Notes under the pieces: model-generated
What the model saw: only the letters and a program-made list of their open reading frames with translations
The model's database searches: none
What the model was told of the DNA's origin: nothing
Shown: positions 6,565 through 13,663 of the stretch, in pieces
Layout: the number at the start of each line of letters is the position of its first letter
Position numbering within the stretch: position 1 is the first letter of the stretch
Assembly: GCA_030655675.1 (NCBI GenBank)
Contig: JAUSPM010000188.1
Coordinates: 1 to 13,663, forward strand
Length of the DNA: 13,663 bases
Reading direction: 5' to 3'
Source of the DNA: Methanosarcinaceae archaeon
GTDB lineage: Archaea; Halobacteriota; Methanosarcinia; Methanosarcinales; Methanosarcinaceae
Position numbers and translations under genes: made by a program

Positions 6565-7425
6565 TTGACCCATAAGATCACAAAAGATTCAGTTGTTAAC
6601 GCCACCATCGATATTCTAACAAAAGCGGAAACACAACTCCCATCTGACGTAATAGACGCACTCAAACAAGCGCAGATACGTGAAACCAGCCAGATAGCAA
6701 AAGAACAACTATCTGCGATCCTGAAAAACATCGAGATAGCAAAAGAGCATAGCATCCCAATGTGCCAAGATACCGGCATCCTTGTATTTTTTGTAGAACT
6801 TGGGCGGGACGCTCATCTTGATTTTAAACTTGAGGATGCGATCGTTGAAGGAGTCCGTCGCGCGACCGAAACGATCCCACTGCGCCCGAATGCTGTTGAC
6901 CCCCTCACTCGCAAAAACACTGGGAACAACACAGGCATCGGTCTTCCGGATATCAAATACGAACTTGTAGACGGAGACAAAATAACTATCACAGTCGCAC
7001 CAAAAGGCGCAGGGTCAGAGAACATGAGCGCAATAACAATGCTCAACCCAACCGAAGTTGACAGTATCCGTAACTTCATCCTCACAACCGTATTGAACGC
7101 AGGCGGGATGCCATGTCCACCCATCATAGTCGGAGTCGGAATCGGAGGTTCGTTCGACAAGGCGGCACGTCTTGCTAAATCTGCACTGCTATTGGATATT
7201 GAAAACAACCCCGAAAAAATGGATGAACGAGACGAACTGGAACGCGATATCCTGAATGACATCAACTCACTCGGAATCGGGCCAATGGGACTTGGAGGCG
7301 ACACCACCGCGCTTGCCGTCCATATCAAGACTGCACACTGTCATACCGCATCCTTGCCGGTCGCAGTTAACATACAATGCTGGGCAAACCGCCACGCATC
7401 CGTCACTCTTGGAGGTGATAAATAA
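6565..7425 (+). CDS. fumA: Fumarate hydratase class I, alpha subunit
   Basis: The [4Fe-4S] half of a two-subunit class I fumarase, interconverting fumarate and malate in the partial citric acid cycle. Candidate cluster cysteines are Cys67 (PMCQDTG), Cys184 (GGMPCPP) and Cys272 (QCWANRH); their spacing of 117 and 88 is close to that of one-chain class I fumarases. Cys259 is a less likely third ligand. GIGGSFDKAARLAK and GLGGDTTALAV are also family-typical. I choose TTG 6565 (286 residues): AGGAG at 6553-6557 is correctly spaced, the product MTHKITKDSV begins like the family, and the promoter places transcription after the ATG at 6496. That upstream frame would add a 23-residue extension with no counterpart I know. 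The related L-tartrate dehydratase alpha subunit is an alternative, less likely in an archaeon of this type. Confidence 0.9.
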   Translation: MTHKITKDSVVNATIDILTKAETQLPSDVIDALKQAQIRETSQIAKEQLSAILKNIEIAKEHSIPMCQDTGILVFFVELGRDAHLDFKLEDAIVEGVRRATETIPLRPNAVDPLTRKNTGNNTGIGLPDIKYELVDGDKITITVAPKGAGSENMSAITMLNPTEVDSIRNFILTTVLNAGGMPCPPIIVGVGIGGSFDKAARLAKSALLLDIENNPEKMDERDELERDILNDINSLGIGPMGLGGDTTALAVHIKTAHCHTASLPVAVNIQCWANRHASVTLGGDK

Positions 7426-7998
7426 ATGGAATATCACCTGACAACACCACTTAATAAAAACGATATCATACAATTAAATGCAGGCGATATAGTCTACCTC
7501 ACAGGTACCGTGTTAACAGCGCGTGATGAAGCACATGCCCGAATACTTGAAATTGAAGAAAAAGGCGAACCACTGCCATTTAACCTTGAAGGTGCGGTCA
7601 TATACCACTGCGGACCGCTCATGCAACAGATAGACAACAAATGGCATACAGTTGCAGCAGGACCAACAACAAGCGGTAGGATGTCAAAAATGACACCACC
7701 TCTTCTTGAAAAATTCAATGTCCGTGCCCTGATCGGAAAAGGCGGTATGCAGAATGTATCCGAATCACTAAAAGACAAATGCGTCTACCTGACATACACA
7801 GGCGGGTGCGCAGCACTTGCAGCTATATCCATAAAAAATGTATCCAACGTACACTGGCTTGATCTGGGAATGCCAGAAGCTGTATGGGAACTGGATGTTG
7901 TAGAATTTGGTCCACTTGTCGTTGGAATTGATTCAAATGGCTGTGACCTGTTATCAGATGTAAGGGAAAATGCAAAACAAGCATTTTCCAGAATATGA
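7426..7998 (+). CDS. fumB: Fumarate hydratase class I, beta subunit
   Basis: The 190-residue C-terminal-domain subunit of class I fumarase, which completes the substrate pocket with the alpha subunit. Family motifs include LTGTVLTARDEAH, YHCGPLM, GPTTSGRMSKMTP, IGKGGM, TYTGGCAALAA and WLDLGMPEA. The ATG follows the alpha stop codon with no gap, and a near-ideal GGAGGTGAT (7411-7419) inside the end of the alpha gene lies six bases before it, so the two are co-translated. It converges with the filament genes, whose last stop is only 30 bases beyond. The symbol is used in the archaeal two-subunit sense and does not imply E. coli FumB. Confidence 0.93.
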   Translation: MEYHLTTPLNKNDIIQLNAGDIVYLTGTVLTARDEAHARILEIEEKGEPLPFNLEGAVIYHCGPLMQQIDNKWHTVAAGPTTSGRMSKMTPPLLEKFNVRALIGKGGMQNVSESLKDKCVYLTYTGGCAALAAISIKNVSNVHWLDLGMPEAVWELDVVEFGPLVVGIDSNGCDLLSDVRENAKQAFSRI

Positions 7999-8011
7999 TC
8001 TGATCAAATAC

Positions 8012-8025
8012 TTGTCTTTTCTCTT
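8012..8025 (+). terminator. T-rich terminator of the fumarase operon
   Basis: TTGTCTTTTCTCTT lies 14 bases after the beta-subunit stop. Pyrimidine- and T-rich runs of this kind are the usual archaeal transcription stop. No such run is seen on the minus strand for the opposing gene. Confidence 0.45.
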
Positions 8026-8028
8026 ATA

Positions 8029-9012
8029 TCATACAAAGAACGTAAATGCTATCCATGCAGTAAGCGTCAGAATAACAGAATGCTTAAGTCCTGCAAAAAA
8101 CTCTCCTTCACCAAGTTGTCCTGCTACCAAACCGCTTACAAATCCCTGTATCACAGCTGCATGGAAAAGAATACGCGTAAATTTATCGGGATCAAATGCA
8201 CCCAAAAACTGCGATCCTGCACCGGCTGCTGCTGCAGCATTACCTGCCTGTGCCATTGTAGGAATAAATGTAGCTGTCAACATCAGAATAACAAAAATGA
8301 AAACAAAGAAAGCCATGTAAATAATAACCAGATATACGATCATATTTCCGCTTCGTTCTCTTTGAAGCAATTTGATCTCACTTGCATCACGAGCTGCTGC
8401 CTCCAAAACAGACGACACCCTACCACCCGCACGATTCGCTTGTGTGATAAGTGCTACTGATCGTGTAATAAGAGGAGTGTTCATGCGTGCGGAGAAATTT
8501 TCAAGTGTCTCCTCAAAAGAAATACCCCAGGACATCGATGCGTTCATCAATTTGACCTCTTTTGATAGATCCCCATATTCTCCTTTTGCAACTGTAGCGA
8601 CCGCTCTTGGTAAAGTAAGCCCGGCACGGCTCATTTCCCCAATATCACGTAAGAAATTTGGCATATACTCTTCGATCTTCTTGATTATCCTGCGTTTTTT
8701 ATAATGCAGCATCGCAGGTGGTGTAATGGTTATAAGCACTGTGAATATGACCACATCATCAATTAATGCCGTACCCCATGTGAATTTCATTCCAACAATG
8801 AAAAATATAAGTGCAAGTGGAAAACTAAAAAATACAATGTATGAAGGATTACTGTAAAGATATTCATAAGGGTTTTTCAAAAACTCTTTAAGTTTAACAT
8901 TCACTTTTATTTTTTCAAGACCCAATGCAATTAAATTATCTTCCAACTCCCGAAGCTGGCTTTCGCTCAATCTTACCTCACCTGAAGATTGCATTTCATC
9001 TTTTGCCACCAT
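8029..9012 (-). CDS. Type IV filament platform protein, second GspF-domain subunit (TadC/FlaJ-like)
   Basis: An inner-membrane platform protein of the GspF/T2SSF family, expected to sit on the ATPase and drive filament assembly. Two membrane segments near residues 50-100 precede the cytoplasmic GspF domain (IEEYMPNFLRDIGEMSRAG, then ITQANRAGGRVSSVLEAAA). Three more hydrophobic segments follow. The C-terminal FHAAVIQGFVSGLVAGQLGEG is characteristic of archaeal FlaJ/TadC proteins. I take ATG 9012 (327 residues) as the start because GGAGG (complement of 9020-9024) is seven bases away; TTG 9018, overlapping the previous stop, would be only one base from it. It is the last gene of the minus-strand operon. 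Confidence 0.87.
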   Translation of the reverse strand: MVAKDEMQSSGEVRLSESQLRELEDNLIALGLEKIKVNVKLKEFLKNPYEYLYSNPSYIVFFSFPLALIFFIVGMKFTWGTALIDDVVIFTVLITITPPAMLHYKKRRIIKKIEEYMPNFLRDIGEMSRAGLTLPRAVATVAKGEYGDLSKEVKLMNASMSWGISFEETLENFSARMNTPLITRSVALITQANRAGGRVSSVLEAAARDASEIKLLQRERSGNMIVYLVIIYMAFFVFIFVILMLTATFIPTMAQAGNAAAAAGAGSQFLGAFDPDKFTRILFHAAVIQGFVSGLVAGQLGEGEFFAGLKHSVILTLTAWIAFTFFV

Positions 9013-9014
9013 AT

Positions 9015-9938
9015 TCAAGCCTCCGGTGTCATACTACTAACTAAAACAATGAACATCATACTTCCTATAGGTATAACTGCGTAAATAAGCAAATACAAAA
9101 ATATCAAATTGGAACTTCCCATTATAGACATCACTGCCACCATAATGATCAAAAACAACGGTCCTGCCACAAATGCCGTCACATAGGTCTCACCCAAAAG
9201 TCCAAGAGTTTCTAAAAACTCTTTCTGACGCTGCCTGTTTTCTACTAAATATTGTTCTGCCTTTATATTGAAATAATTTTCAAGTTCTCCACCTGATGTA
9301 ACAACAGTTATTGCACCCTGCATAAAATCCTGCAGTAAAACTGAAGGTGTTGTAACGGTAACATTTTTCATTCCTGTTACAAGATTATGCCCCAATATCT
9401 CAATATCTCGCACAAGATATCTCATTTCCACGGCCATTTCGCCATATATCTCATTCTTGGCAAGTGAACGAAAAAGATCTACAGGAAGCACACCTGCACC
9501 GGACATTGCAGACATATAATTTATCGCATACGGCAATAGTTGTTCAATATTACGCTTTCTATCACTTGCCATAATTGCAGGATATACCATAAATATCCTA
9601 TAAACAATTGCAAAGATCGATCCGGCTACAAGAATACTACCAATGACTTTTATGAGAATTGGTTTATAAACGACATAATTAGCAGTCCATGCAGGGAAAT
9701 TAAACCTGTTAGCTGAAATGTCAGGAACACCAGCATATGACATAATGATCTGCAATCCAAAAAGTGCCATCAAAGCGCATATAATCGATGCTAAAAGTGC
9801 ACCGGACAGATACATATCATAACCAATATCCATCCTGTTACTCAGTATGGACTGACGTAAACTATAGTAATTCTTACTTCTTTTATAGTAAAAATCACCA
9901 AACAAATTATACGCAAATTTGAAATAAGCACTAGCCAT
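9015..9938 (-). CDS. Type IV filament platform protein, first GspF-domain subunit (TadB/FlaJ-like)
   Basis: A 307-residue membrane protein with one GspF domain, the first of two such proteins in the operon. Two membrane segments (about residues 43-70 and 95-120) precede the cytoplasmic domain, which has EQLLPYAINYMSAMSGAGV and TSGGELENYFNIKAEQ. The C-terminus has two or more membrane helices from GPLFLIIMVAVMS onward. Its ATG overlaps the end of the ATPase gene by eight bases, behind an AGGA site inside that gene. Archaeal FlaJ is normally one long protein with two GspF-like parts, so this pair may be viewed as a split FlaJ or as TadB plus TadC. Confidence 0.86.
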   Translation of the reverse strand: MASAYFKFAYNLFGDFYYKRSKNYYSLRQSILSNRMDIGYDMYLSGALLASIICALMALFGLQIIMSYAGVPDISANRFNFPAWTANYVVYKPILIKVIGSILVAGSIFAIVYRIFMVYPAIMASDRKRNIEQLLPYAINYMSAMSGAGVLPVDLFRSLAKNEIYGEMAVEMRYLVRDIEILGHNLVTGMKNVTVTTPSVLLQDFMQGAITVVTSGGELENYFNIKAEQYLVENRQRQKEFLETLGLLGETYVTAFVAGPLFLIIMVAVMSIMGSSNLIFLYLLIYAVIPIGSMMFIVLVSSMTPEA

Positions 9939-12192
9939 ATAGATCCTGCCTCACTATTTTCATAATCATTTGAGGTTCACGGCTATACGCAACTATGATC
10001 TTAGCGATATCTTCATAATTATTGATCTCTTTTATGCGTGTCCACTCCAAAACTTCCTGTCGCATCTTCAATTCGTCCCTGATCTTTAACTCATCCCATC
10101 CGCGCATTTCCATGACACTCTCAACAATATAAGAACGACCTGAATATTGGAATGCATCCTTTGCAGCATTCCAGGTGAATACCTCATTTGTGAGTAATTC
10201 TCCTGTACGCGGATCTACGCCGACGATCTCTGTAAGTGACTTGCAACGTCTGACACGTTCATCGCCAACCTTAACCTGAGCCTGGATCGCTACGATATCA
10301 AGAGCCTGCATCATAATACGTGGCACATTGATAGGTGGATTTTCAAGCCTGTGTACAATTGACTGGACTGAATCTGCGTGCATGGTCGAGAATGTAGTAT
10401 GACCTGTAGACATCGCCTGGAACAATACATACGCTTCAGCACCTCGTACTTCTCCCACCAATATGTATTCCGGACGCTGCCTAAGTGATGCACGCAAAAG
10501 TTCATACATTTCAATGGAACCTTTTGATTCCCCTCCAAATGCTTCACGCGTAACACCGGGTATCCAGTTAGGATGCGGTAAATTAAGTTCTCTTGTATCT
10601 TCAATTGAAACAATCTTCATCTCAGGCTGAATGAAAAGCGCTATAGCATTCATAGCAGTCGTTTTACCGGATGCTGTACCACCTGCAAATACAATACTCT
10701 TACTTGATTCTACTGCGAGCCACATATAAGCCATCATTGCAGTTGAGAACGTGTGTACATTAACTAGATCGGAAGGTGTCATTGGATCTTCATTGAACCT
10801 TCTTATCGTGAAAGTGCTTCCACGTGTAGTAACTTCACGACCAAGTGTCAATTGGATACGGGAACCTTCCGGCATTGTTGCGTCCAAAAGCGGATTCGAT
10901 ATTGATATATGCCTTCCACAAACCTGAGCTATCCTGATAACGAATGAATCCAATTCATCATCACCATGGAACTCAACTGTTGAAGGAAGTGATTCATGTT
11001 GCTTATGATAAATATAGATCGGTGTATTTGGTCCATCACATGATATATCTTCGATTCGCGTATCCCGCATCATCGCATCGATCGCACCATAACCTACAAA
11101 ATCACGTATTATATAATAGTAGATTTTTTCACGATTTGCCGGTGACAGAATAATCCGGTAATCACTAAGAAGCGCATTGACATGCTTTTTAAGATACTCA
11201 TGGGCATTATCATGTGTGATATCCTTTAAATTTACATCAAGAGTCTCAGTAAGTCGCACCTTTATTGTATTGAGCAATTCATACTCTTTATCTGAAAGTG
11301 CTGGCTCAATTACCTGATACTTATATTCATGAAGATCCGGGTCATGAATTATCCGTATGTAAGCATATGGGTCATTTACAGGATAAAGATCGATCTCTTT
11401 GTAATTCGCCCCATCAGGCATGTTAAAGTCTACAAGCGGACCATGTTTAACAAAACTATATTCTTCTACATTAAATTGTCTTCTTGTGAATTTATTGACC
11501 AATTTATCGTAAAAAGTTAGTTCTGGCTCGATCTCTTCAACCTCTTCGATCACTTCATCTGTGATAATATTCTTGATCGTCCTCTCCCATACGCTCTCAA
11601 TTTCTTGAGGGAGATCGGTTTTCTTAATGGCATCAAGGTGTGAACGATCATGATTAAATTTCAATTCTTCAATGTCAATATTAGAACCTTTCGGCAGGAT
11701 CAATTCAGACAATGAATCCACACTGGCATTAATGATCTCATCCTTTATGAGTTCGTTATCATTCTGGTCACCCACGGAATCTGACACGGACAGAAGGTCT
11801 TCGTCTTCCCCAAGATTTTCACCCAGATATTCAATATCTACATCCGTATCAATATCGTCAGGATCAATATCTACATCCGTATCAATATCATCAGGATCAA
11901 TATCATCAATTTCTTCTTGTGATTCTGTTTCCTCTGGTGCAACAGTTAATGCCTCATTTGTAACAGAAATAGGTTCAGGAATAGTAGATTCTATTAAAAC
12001 CTCAGGTGATTCATCTTCTAAAACTTCATCAGGTGTGATATTATCAGTTTCAGATGTTGCATTTTTATCTACACCCATCATATCCCTAACATCGGACATT
12101 AATCCAGCATTCTGAAGTTTTTTTAACTTATCTTCGATAGATATTATTTTTTTATCATTATCGACTTTCTGGGATTCTGAATTTTCATCCAT
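9931..12192 (-). CDS. Type IV filament / secretion ATPase (TadA/FlaI/GspE family) with long acidic N-terminus
   Basis: The cytoplasmic hexameric ATPase that powers assembly of a type IV pilus-like filament. Motifs in order: Walker A GGTASGKT (504-511), Asp box IEDTRE (530-535), Walker B ILVGEVRG (577-584) and His box GHTTFSTMHAD (597-607). At 753 residues it is about 200 longer than typical archaeal FlaI. The extra part is the N-terminus: a short helical segment (residues 16-40), then a very acidic, low-complexity stretch to about residue 230 that includes two tandem DPDDIDTDVDI units (99-120). No FlaH, FlaG/F or archaellin gene lies nearby, which argues against an archaellum. It stops with TAG; readthrough would add only seven residues. 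Upstream is a MinD-like gene on the same strand, 159 bases away. Confidence 0.93.
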   Translation of the reverse strand: MDENSESQKVDNDKKIISIEDKLKKLQNAGLMSDVRDMMGVDKNATSETDNITPDEVLEDESPEVLIESTIPEPISVTNEALTVAPEETESQEEIDDIDPDDIDTDVDIDPDDIDTDVDIEYLGENLGEDEDLLSVSDSVGDQNDNELIKDEIINASVDSLSELILPKGSNIDIEELKFNHDRSHLDAIKKTDLPQEIESVWERTIKNIITDEVIEEVEEIEPELTFYDKLVNKFTRRQFNVEEYSFVKHGPLVDFNMPDGANYKEIDLYPVNDPYAYIRIIHDPDLHEYKYQVIEPALSDKEYELLNTIKVRLTETLDVNLKDITHDNAHEYLKKHVNALLSDYRIILSPANREKIYYYIIRDFVGYGAIDAMMRDTRIEDISCDGPNTPIYIYHKQHESLPSTVEFHGDDELDSFVIRIAQVCGRHISISNPLLDATMPEGSRIQLTLGREVTTRGSTFTIRRFNEDPMTPSDLVNVHTFSTAMMAYMWLAVESSKSIVFAGGTASGKTTAMNAIALFIQPEMKIVSIEDTRELNLPHPNWIPGVTREAFGGESKGSIEMYELLRASLRQRPEYILVGEVRGAEAYVLFQAMSTGHTTFSTMHADSVQSIVHRLENPPINVPRIMMQALDIVAIQAQVKVGDERVRRCKSLTEIVGVDPRTGELLTNEVFTWNAAKDAFQYSGRSYIVESVMEMRGWDELKIRDELKMRQEVLEWTRIKEINNYEDIAKIIVAYSREPQMIMKIVRQDLYG
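11831..11896. repeat. 33-bp in-frame tandem repeat in the ATPase gene
   Basis: Two 33-bp units (11831-11863 and 11864-11896) differ at one base and are followed by a partial third (TCAATATCATCA). Each encodes the acidic 11-mer DPDDIDTDVDI. Because the period is a multiple of three, unit gain or loss would keep the frame and alter only the length of the acidic arm. Confidence 0.93.
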
Positions 12193-12236
12193 TCTACCAC
12201 ACTCATTATGATTTAATTAAATTTATTTTGTAAACC

Positions 12237-12246
12237 TAAATATAAT
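12237..12246 (-). promoter_or_regulatory. Possible TATA box for the ATPase operon
   Basis: On the minus strand the sequence TTATATTTAG lies about 45-50 bases before the ATPase ATG. Transcription from it would begin near 12216 and give a leader of about 24 bases. The gap to the MinD-like gene (159 bases) allows a separate promoter, but the two genes could also be co-transcribed. Confidence 0.33.
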
Positions 12247-12351
12247 TGAATAATCTCATAGTCTGTTATTTAGACATCAATCGTTGAAATCTACAATACA
12301 AGTAATATCAGTGAAACGAACTATGGTCCACTCAACTGTTGTTAAAAGCAG

Positions 12352-13221
12352 TCAAACCCCTCCAAACAACTTAAGTGCAAGCCGATCCAAGAATCCTTTC
12401 TTGACTACAACTTCTTCAGTTTCATCTGGCATCTTTGATCCAAATAACGCAAGCGAAAGCCTATCAACGAATCCATTTTTGTCTACAACGTCTTCATCTT
12501 CATCTGGCATCTCTATACCAGCCAAAGATGCTGCAAGTCTCTTAAACGCAATGGAAGCTGGAGATTCAGGATATTTTACCACTACTGGCACCCTGAATGC
12601 TGATGCATTTCTTACATTTACATCATCTGGCACCACTTCAAGAATCTTGCAATCAAGCAATTTTTCAATTTTCTCATTGCTTAATTCTGTTGTTGTGGTC
12701 CCACCTCGGTTTATCACTATACCCAAAACATTACTATCGATCATCTCAGCAAGCACTTTTGTTTTCATAGCATCGGCAACTGATGTGATCTCAGGATTTA
12801 CTACTAAAATTATTTCATCCGCTATTGCAAGTGGAATCACACCATCTTTGCTTATACCTGCCGGTGCATCAATTAGCATAAAATCATAATTTTCGACCAA
12901 ACTTCCCATGACCTCGACCATCTTTTCAGGGTCAGCATTCTGAAATCCTTGCAACGATATACCACTTGGCAATACCTTTAGACCATTGGGTCCATCATAT
13001 ATTGCATCTTTAACATTGGCTTTACCTGCCAAAACTTCGTGAAGCGTCACTTCTGATTTTTCAAGTCCAAGTGTAAGACCGAGGTTTGCCATTCCTATAT
13101 CGGCATCTAAAATAATTGTTCTTTTACCTAGCCCTGCCAAAGCAGTACCAAGATTAATAGTAGTAGTCGTTTTTCCGGCTCCGCCTTTGCCGGATGCAAT
13201 TGTATATACTTTTGCTGTCAT
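12352..13221 (-). CDS. MinD/TadZ-like ParA-family ATPase with duplicated C-terminal amphipathic helix
   Basis: A deviant Walker A P-loop ATPase of the MinD/ParA group. SGKGGAGKTT (residues 10-19, signature Lys12), LDADIGMANL (Asp39, Asp41) and the LIDAPAG Walker B are all present, so the enzyme should bind ATP and dimerise. The last 52 residues are two 26-residue repeats, 17 identical by eye, each an acidic linker plus an amphipathic helix (GFVDRLSLALFG and GFLDRLALKLFG). These resemble the C-terminal membrane-targeting helix of bacterial MinD. No MinC or MinE gene is in the window. The neighbouring filament ATPase suggests a TadZ-like role in placing the machine in the cell; a division-related MinD role is the alternative. 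The ATG has only a weak GGTGG 11 bases upstream. Confidence 0.88.
   Translation of the reverse strand: MTAKVYTIASGKGGAGKTTTTINLGTALAGLGKRTIILDADIGMANLGLTLGLEKSEVTLHEVLAGKANVKDAIYDGPNGLKVLPSGISLQGFQNADPEKMVEVMGSLVENYDFMLIDAPAGISKDGVIPLAIADEIILVVNPEITSVADAMKTKVLAEMIDSNVLGIVINRGGTTTTELSNEKIEKLLDCKILEVVPDDVNVRNASAFRVPVVVKYPESPASIAFKRLAASLAGIEMPDEDEDVVDKNGFVDRLSLALFGSKMPDETEEVVVKKGFLDRLALKLFGGV
12355..12510 (-). repeat. 78-bp tandem duplication at the MinD-like C-terminus
   Basis: Units 12433-12510 and 12355-12432 encode residues 238-263 and 264-289, both beginning MPDE and ending in LFG-x-x. Protein identity is 17 of 26 by eye, so the duplication is old enough to have diverged while keeping the helix pattern. 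Confidence 0.9.
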
Positions 13222-13342
13222 GTTTATTCATACCACCAATATATGATCATGATGTTTCCATAAAATCTAATGACTTGTATTCCAATATTCTTCAATATTT
13301 GAAACAATAATCGTATTTTATCTGTTATTAGTTGTTTGTATG

Positions 13343-13351
13343 CTTATAAAG
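13343..13351 (-). promoter_or_regulatory. Probable TATA box for the MinD-like gene
   Basis: On the minus strand CTTTATAAG is a strong match to the archaeal TATA box. Transcription would start near 13320 and give a leader of about 100 bases. A second candidate, GATTTTATG near 13260-13268, would give a leader of under 20 bases. Confidence 0.4.
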
Positions 13352-13565
13352 TTTTTCACATCGTGCCAAAAACTAATAATGAAACTATTGTTATCTTATA
13401 ATAATAGTATTATATTAATACTCGGGTACCAGACACATTTTATATAATATAACATAAAAATGTATCTATTATATTAAATTAAATACGTAAAAGGTATTTG
13501 TATAGCTGGTGCAGCACTGTTTTACAGAGTGTTTAATGAGTGCATGATAAAAACGATTCTACAAT

Positions 13566-13579
13566 CCGCGCATGCGCGG
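13566..13579. repeat. 14-bp GC-rich perfect palindrome
   Basis: CCGCGCATGCGCGG is fully self-complementary and stands out in an AT-rich region. It is followed by CGTTACCC, much as the aglB hairpins are followed by CGTATCCC or CGTATCCT. Confidence 0.8.
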
Positions 13580-13663
13580 CGTTACCCTATATACACATCG
13601 AATTTTCAATTGCTTTTAGTGCATTCCACAATTTTTAATAGTATATGTTTTATAAACATATAG

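Larger units (their letters stand above)
13222..13663. other. 442-bp AT-rich upstream region
   Basis: No gene is seen up to the window edge. It holds a likely promoter for the MinD-like gene, a very AT-rich stretch (13380-13490) rich in TATA-like words and the near-palindrome TATTATATTAATA, then a more mixed segment (13494-13580) ending in a GC-rich palindrome that shares short blocks with the region after the aglB remnant. A small RNA gene reading rightward cannot be excluded. Confidence 0.5.

Noticed and set aside
6813..7328. Open frame of 171 codons antisense to fumA
   Set aside because: The plus strand encodes a clear fumarase alpha subunit with its cysteines; the antisense product is a Ser/Pro/Ile-rich shadow.
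9931..9933. TAG stop of the ATPase gene, and TAG at 5160-5162, as possible pyrrolysine codons
   Set aside because: Readthrough would add only seven residues to the ATPase and three to the 71-residue protein, in neither case extending a domain. Nothing in the window shows pyrrolysine use.
11672..12115. Open frame of 147 codons on the plus strand, very Ser-rich
   Set aside because: It is the complement of the Asp-rich part of the ATPase gene; Asp and Ile codons read backwards give Ser-rich sequence. No ribosome binding site or family likeness.
8029..12192. Archaellum operon
   Set aside because: The ATPase and platform proteins belong to the same superfamily, but no archaellin, FlaF, FlaG, FlaH or FlaD/E gene is present, and the platform is split in two.
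12284..12889. Open frame of 201 codons on the plus strand, Ser/Thr-rich
   Set aside because: It lies antisense to the well-supported MinD-like gene and has the low-complexity composition of a shadow frame.

Overview
The window reads as the chromosome of a methanogenic or methane-oxidising archaeon of the Methanosarcinales type. The pointers are an archaeal AglB oligosaccharyltransferase, archaeal-style type IV filament genes (a FlaI/TadA-like ATPase and two FlaJ/TadC-like membrane proteins), a MinD-family ATPase, a class I fumarase split into two subunits, TATA-box-like promoters and frequent Shine-Dalgarno sites. I cannot fix the genus from sequence alone.

Region 1 (1-4790) concerns surface glycans. 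It holds the 3' part of a GDP-L-fucose synthase, a repeat-filled gap with two different inverted repeats, a family 2 glycosyltransferase, and a full-length AglB that ends at a GC-rich hairpin. Together these suggest sugar-nucleotide synthesis, glycan assembly and transfer of the glycan to protein.

Region 2 (4791-6495) is accessory. Two AT-rich unknown genes (a 71-residue soluble protein and a tail-anchored helical protein whose 5' end looks frameshifted) lie between the 3' end of aglB and a decayed second copy of that same 3' end, hairpin included. Beyond it lie a 17-bp hairpin sequence in two inverted copies, a (TAA)13 microsatellite between them, and a possible 23-codon ORF.

Region 3 (6470-7998) is a two-gene fumarase operon with a clear promoter. 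The alpha subunit probably starts at a TTG codon, and the beta subunit begins directly after the alpha stop behind a strong ribosome binding site.

Region 4 (8029-13663) is on the minus strand and converges on the fumarase operon. Read in its own direction it is MinD/TadZ-like, then secretion ATPase, then two GspF-domain membrane proteins, which matches the tadZ-tadA-tadB-tadC order of bacterial Tad pili. The last three genes overlap or nearly touch. No pilin, prepilin peptidase or archaellum-specific gene is in the window. The MinD-like protein carries a tandemly duplicated C-terminal amphipathic helix that resembles a MinD membrane-targeting sequence, and the ATPase has a long acidic N-terminal extension with an internal 33-bp tandem repeat.
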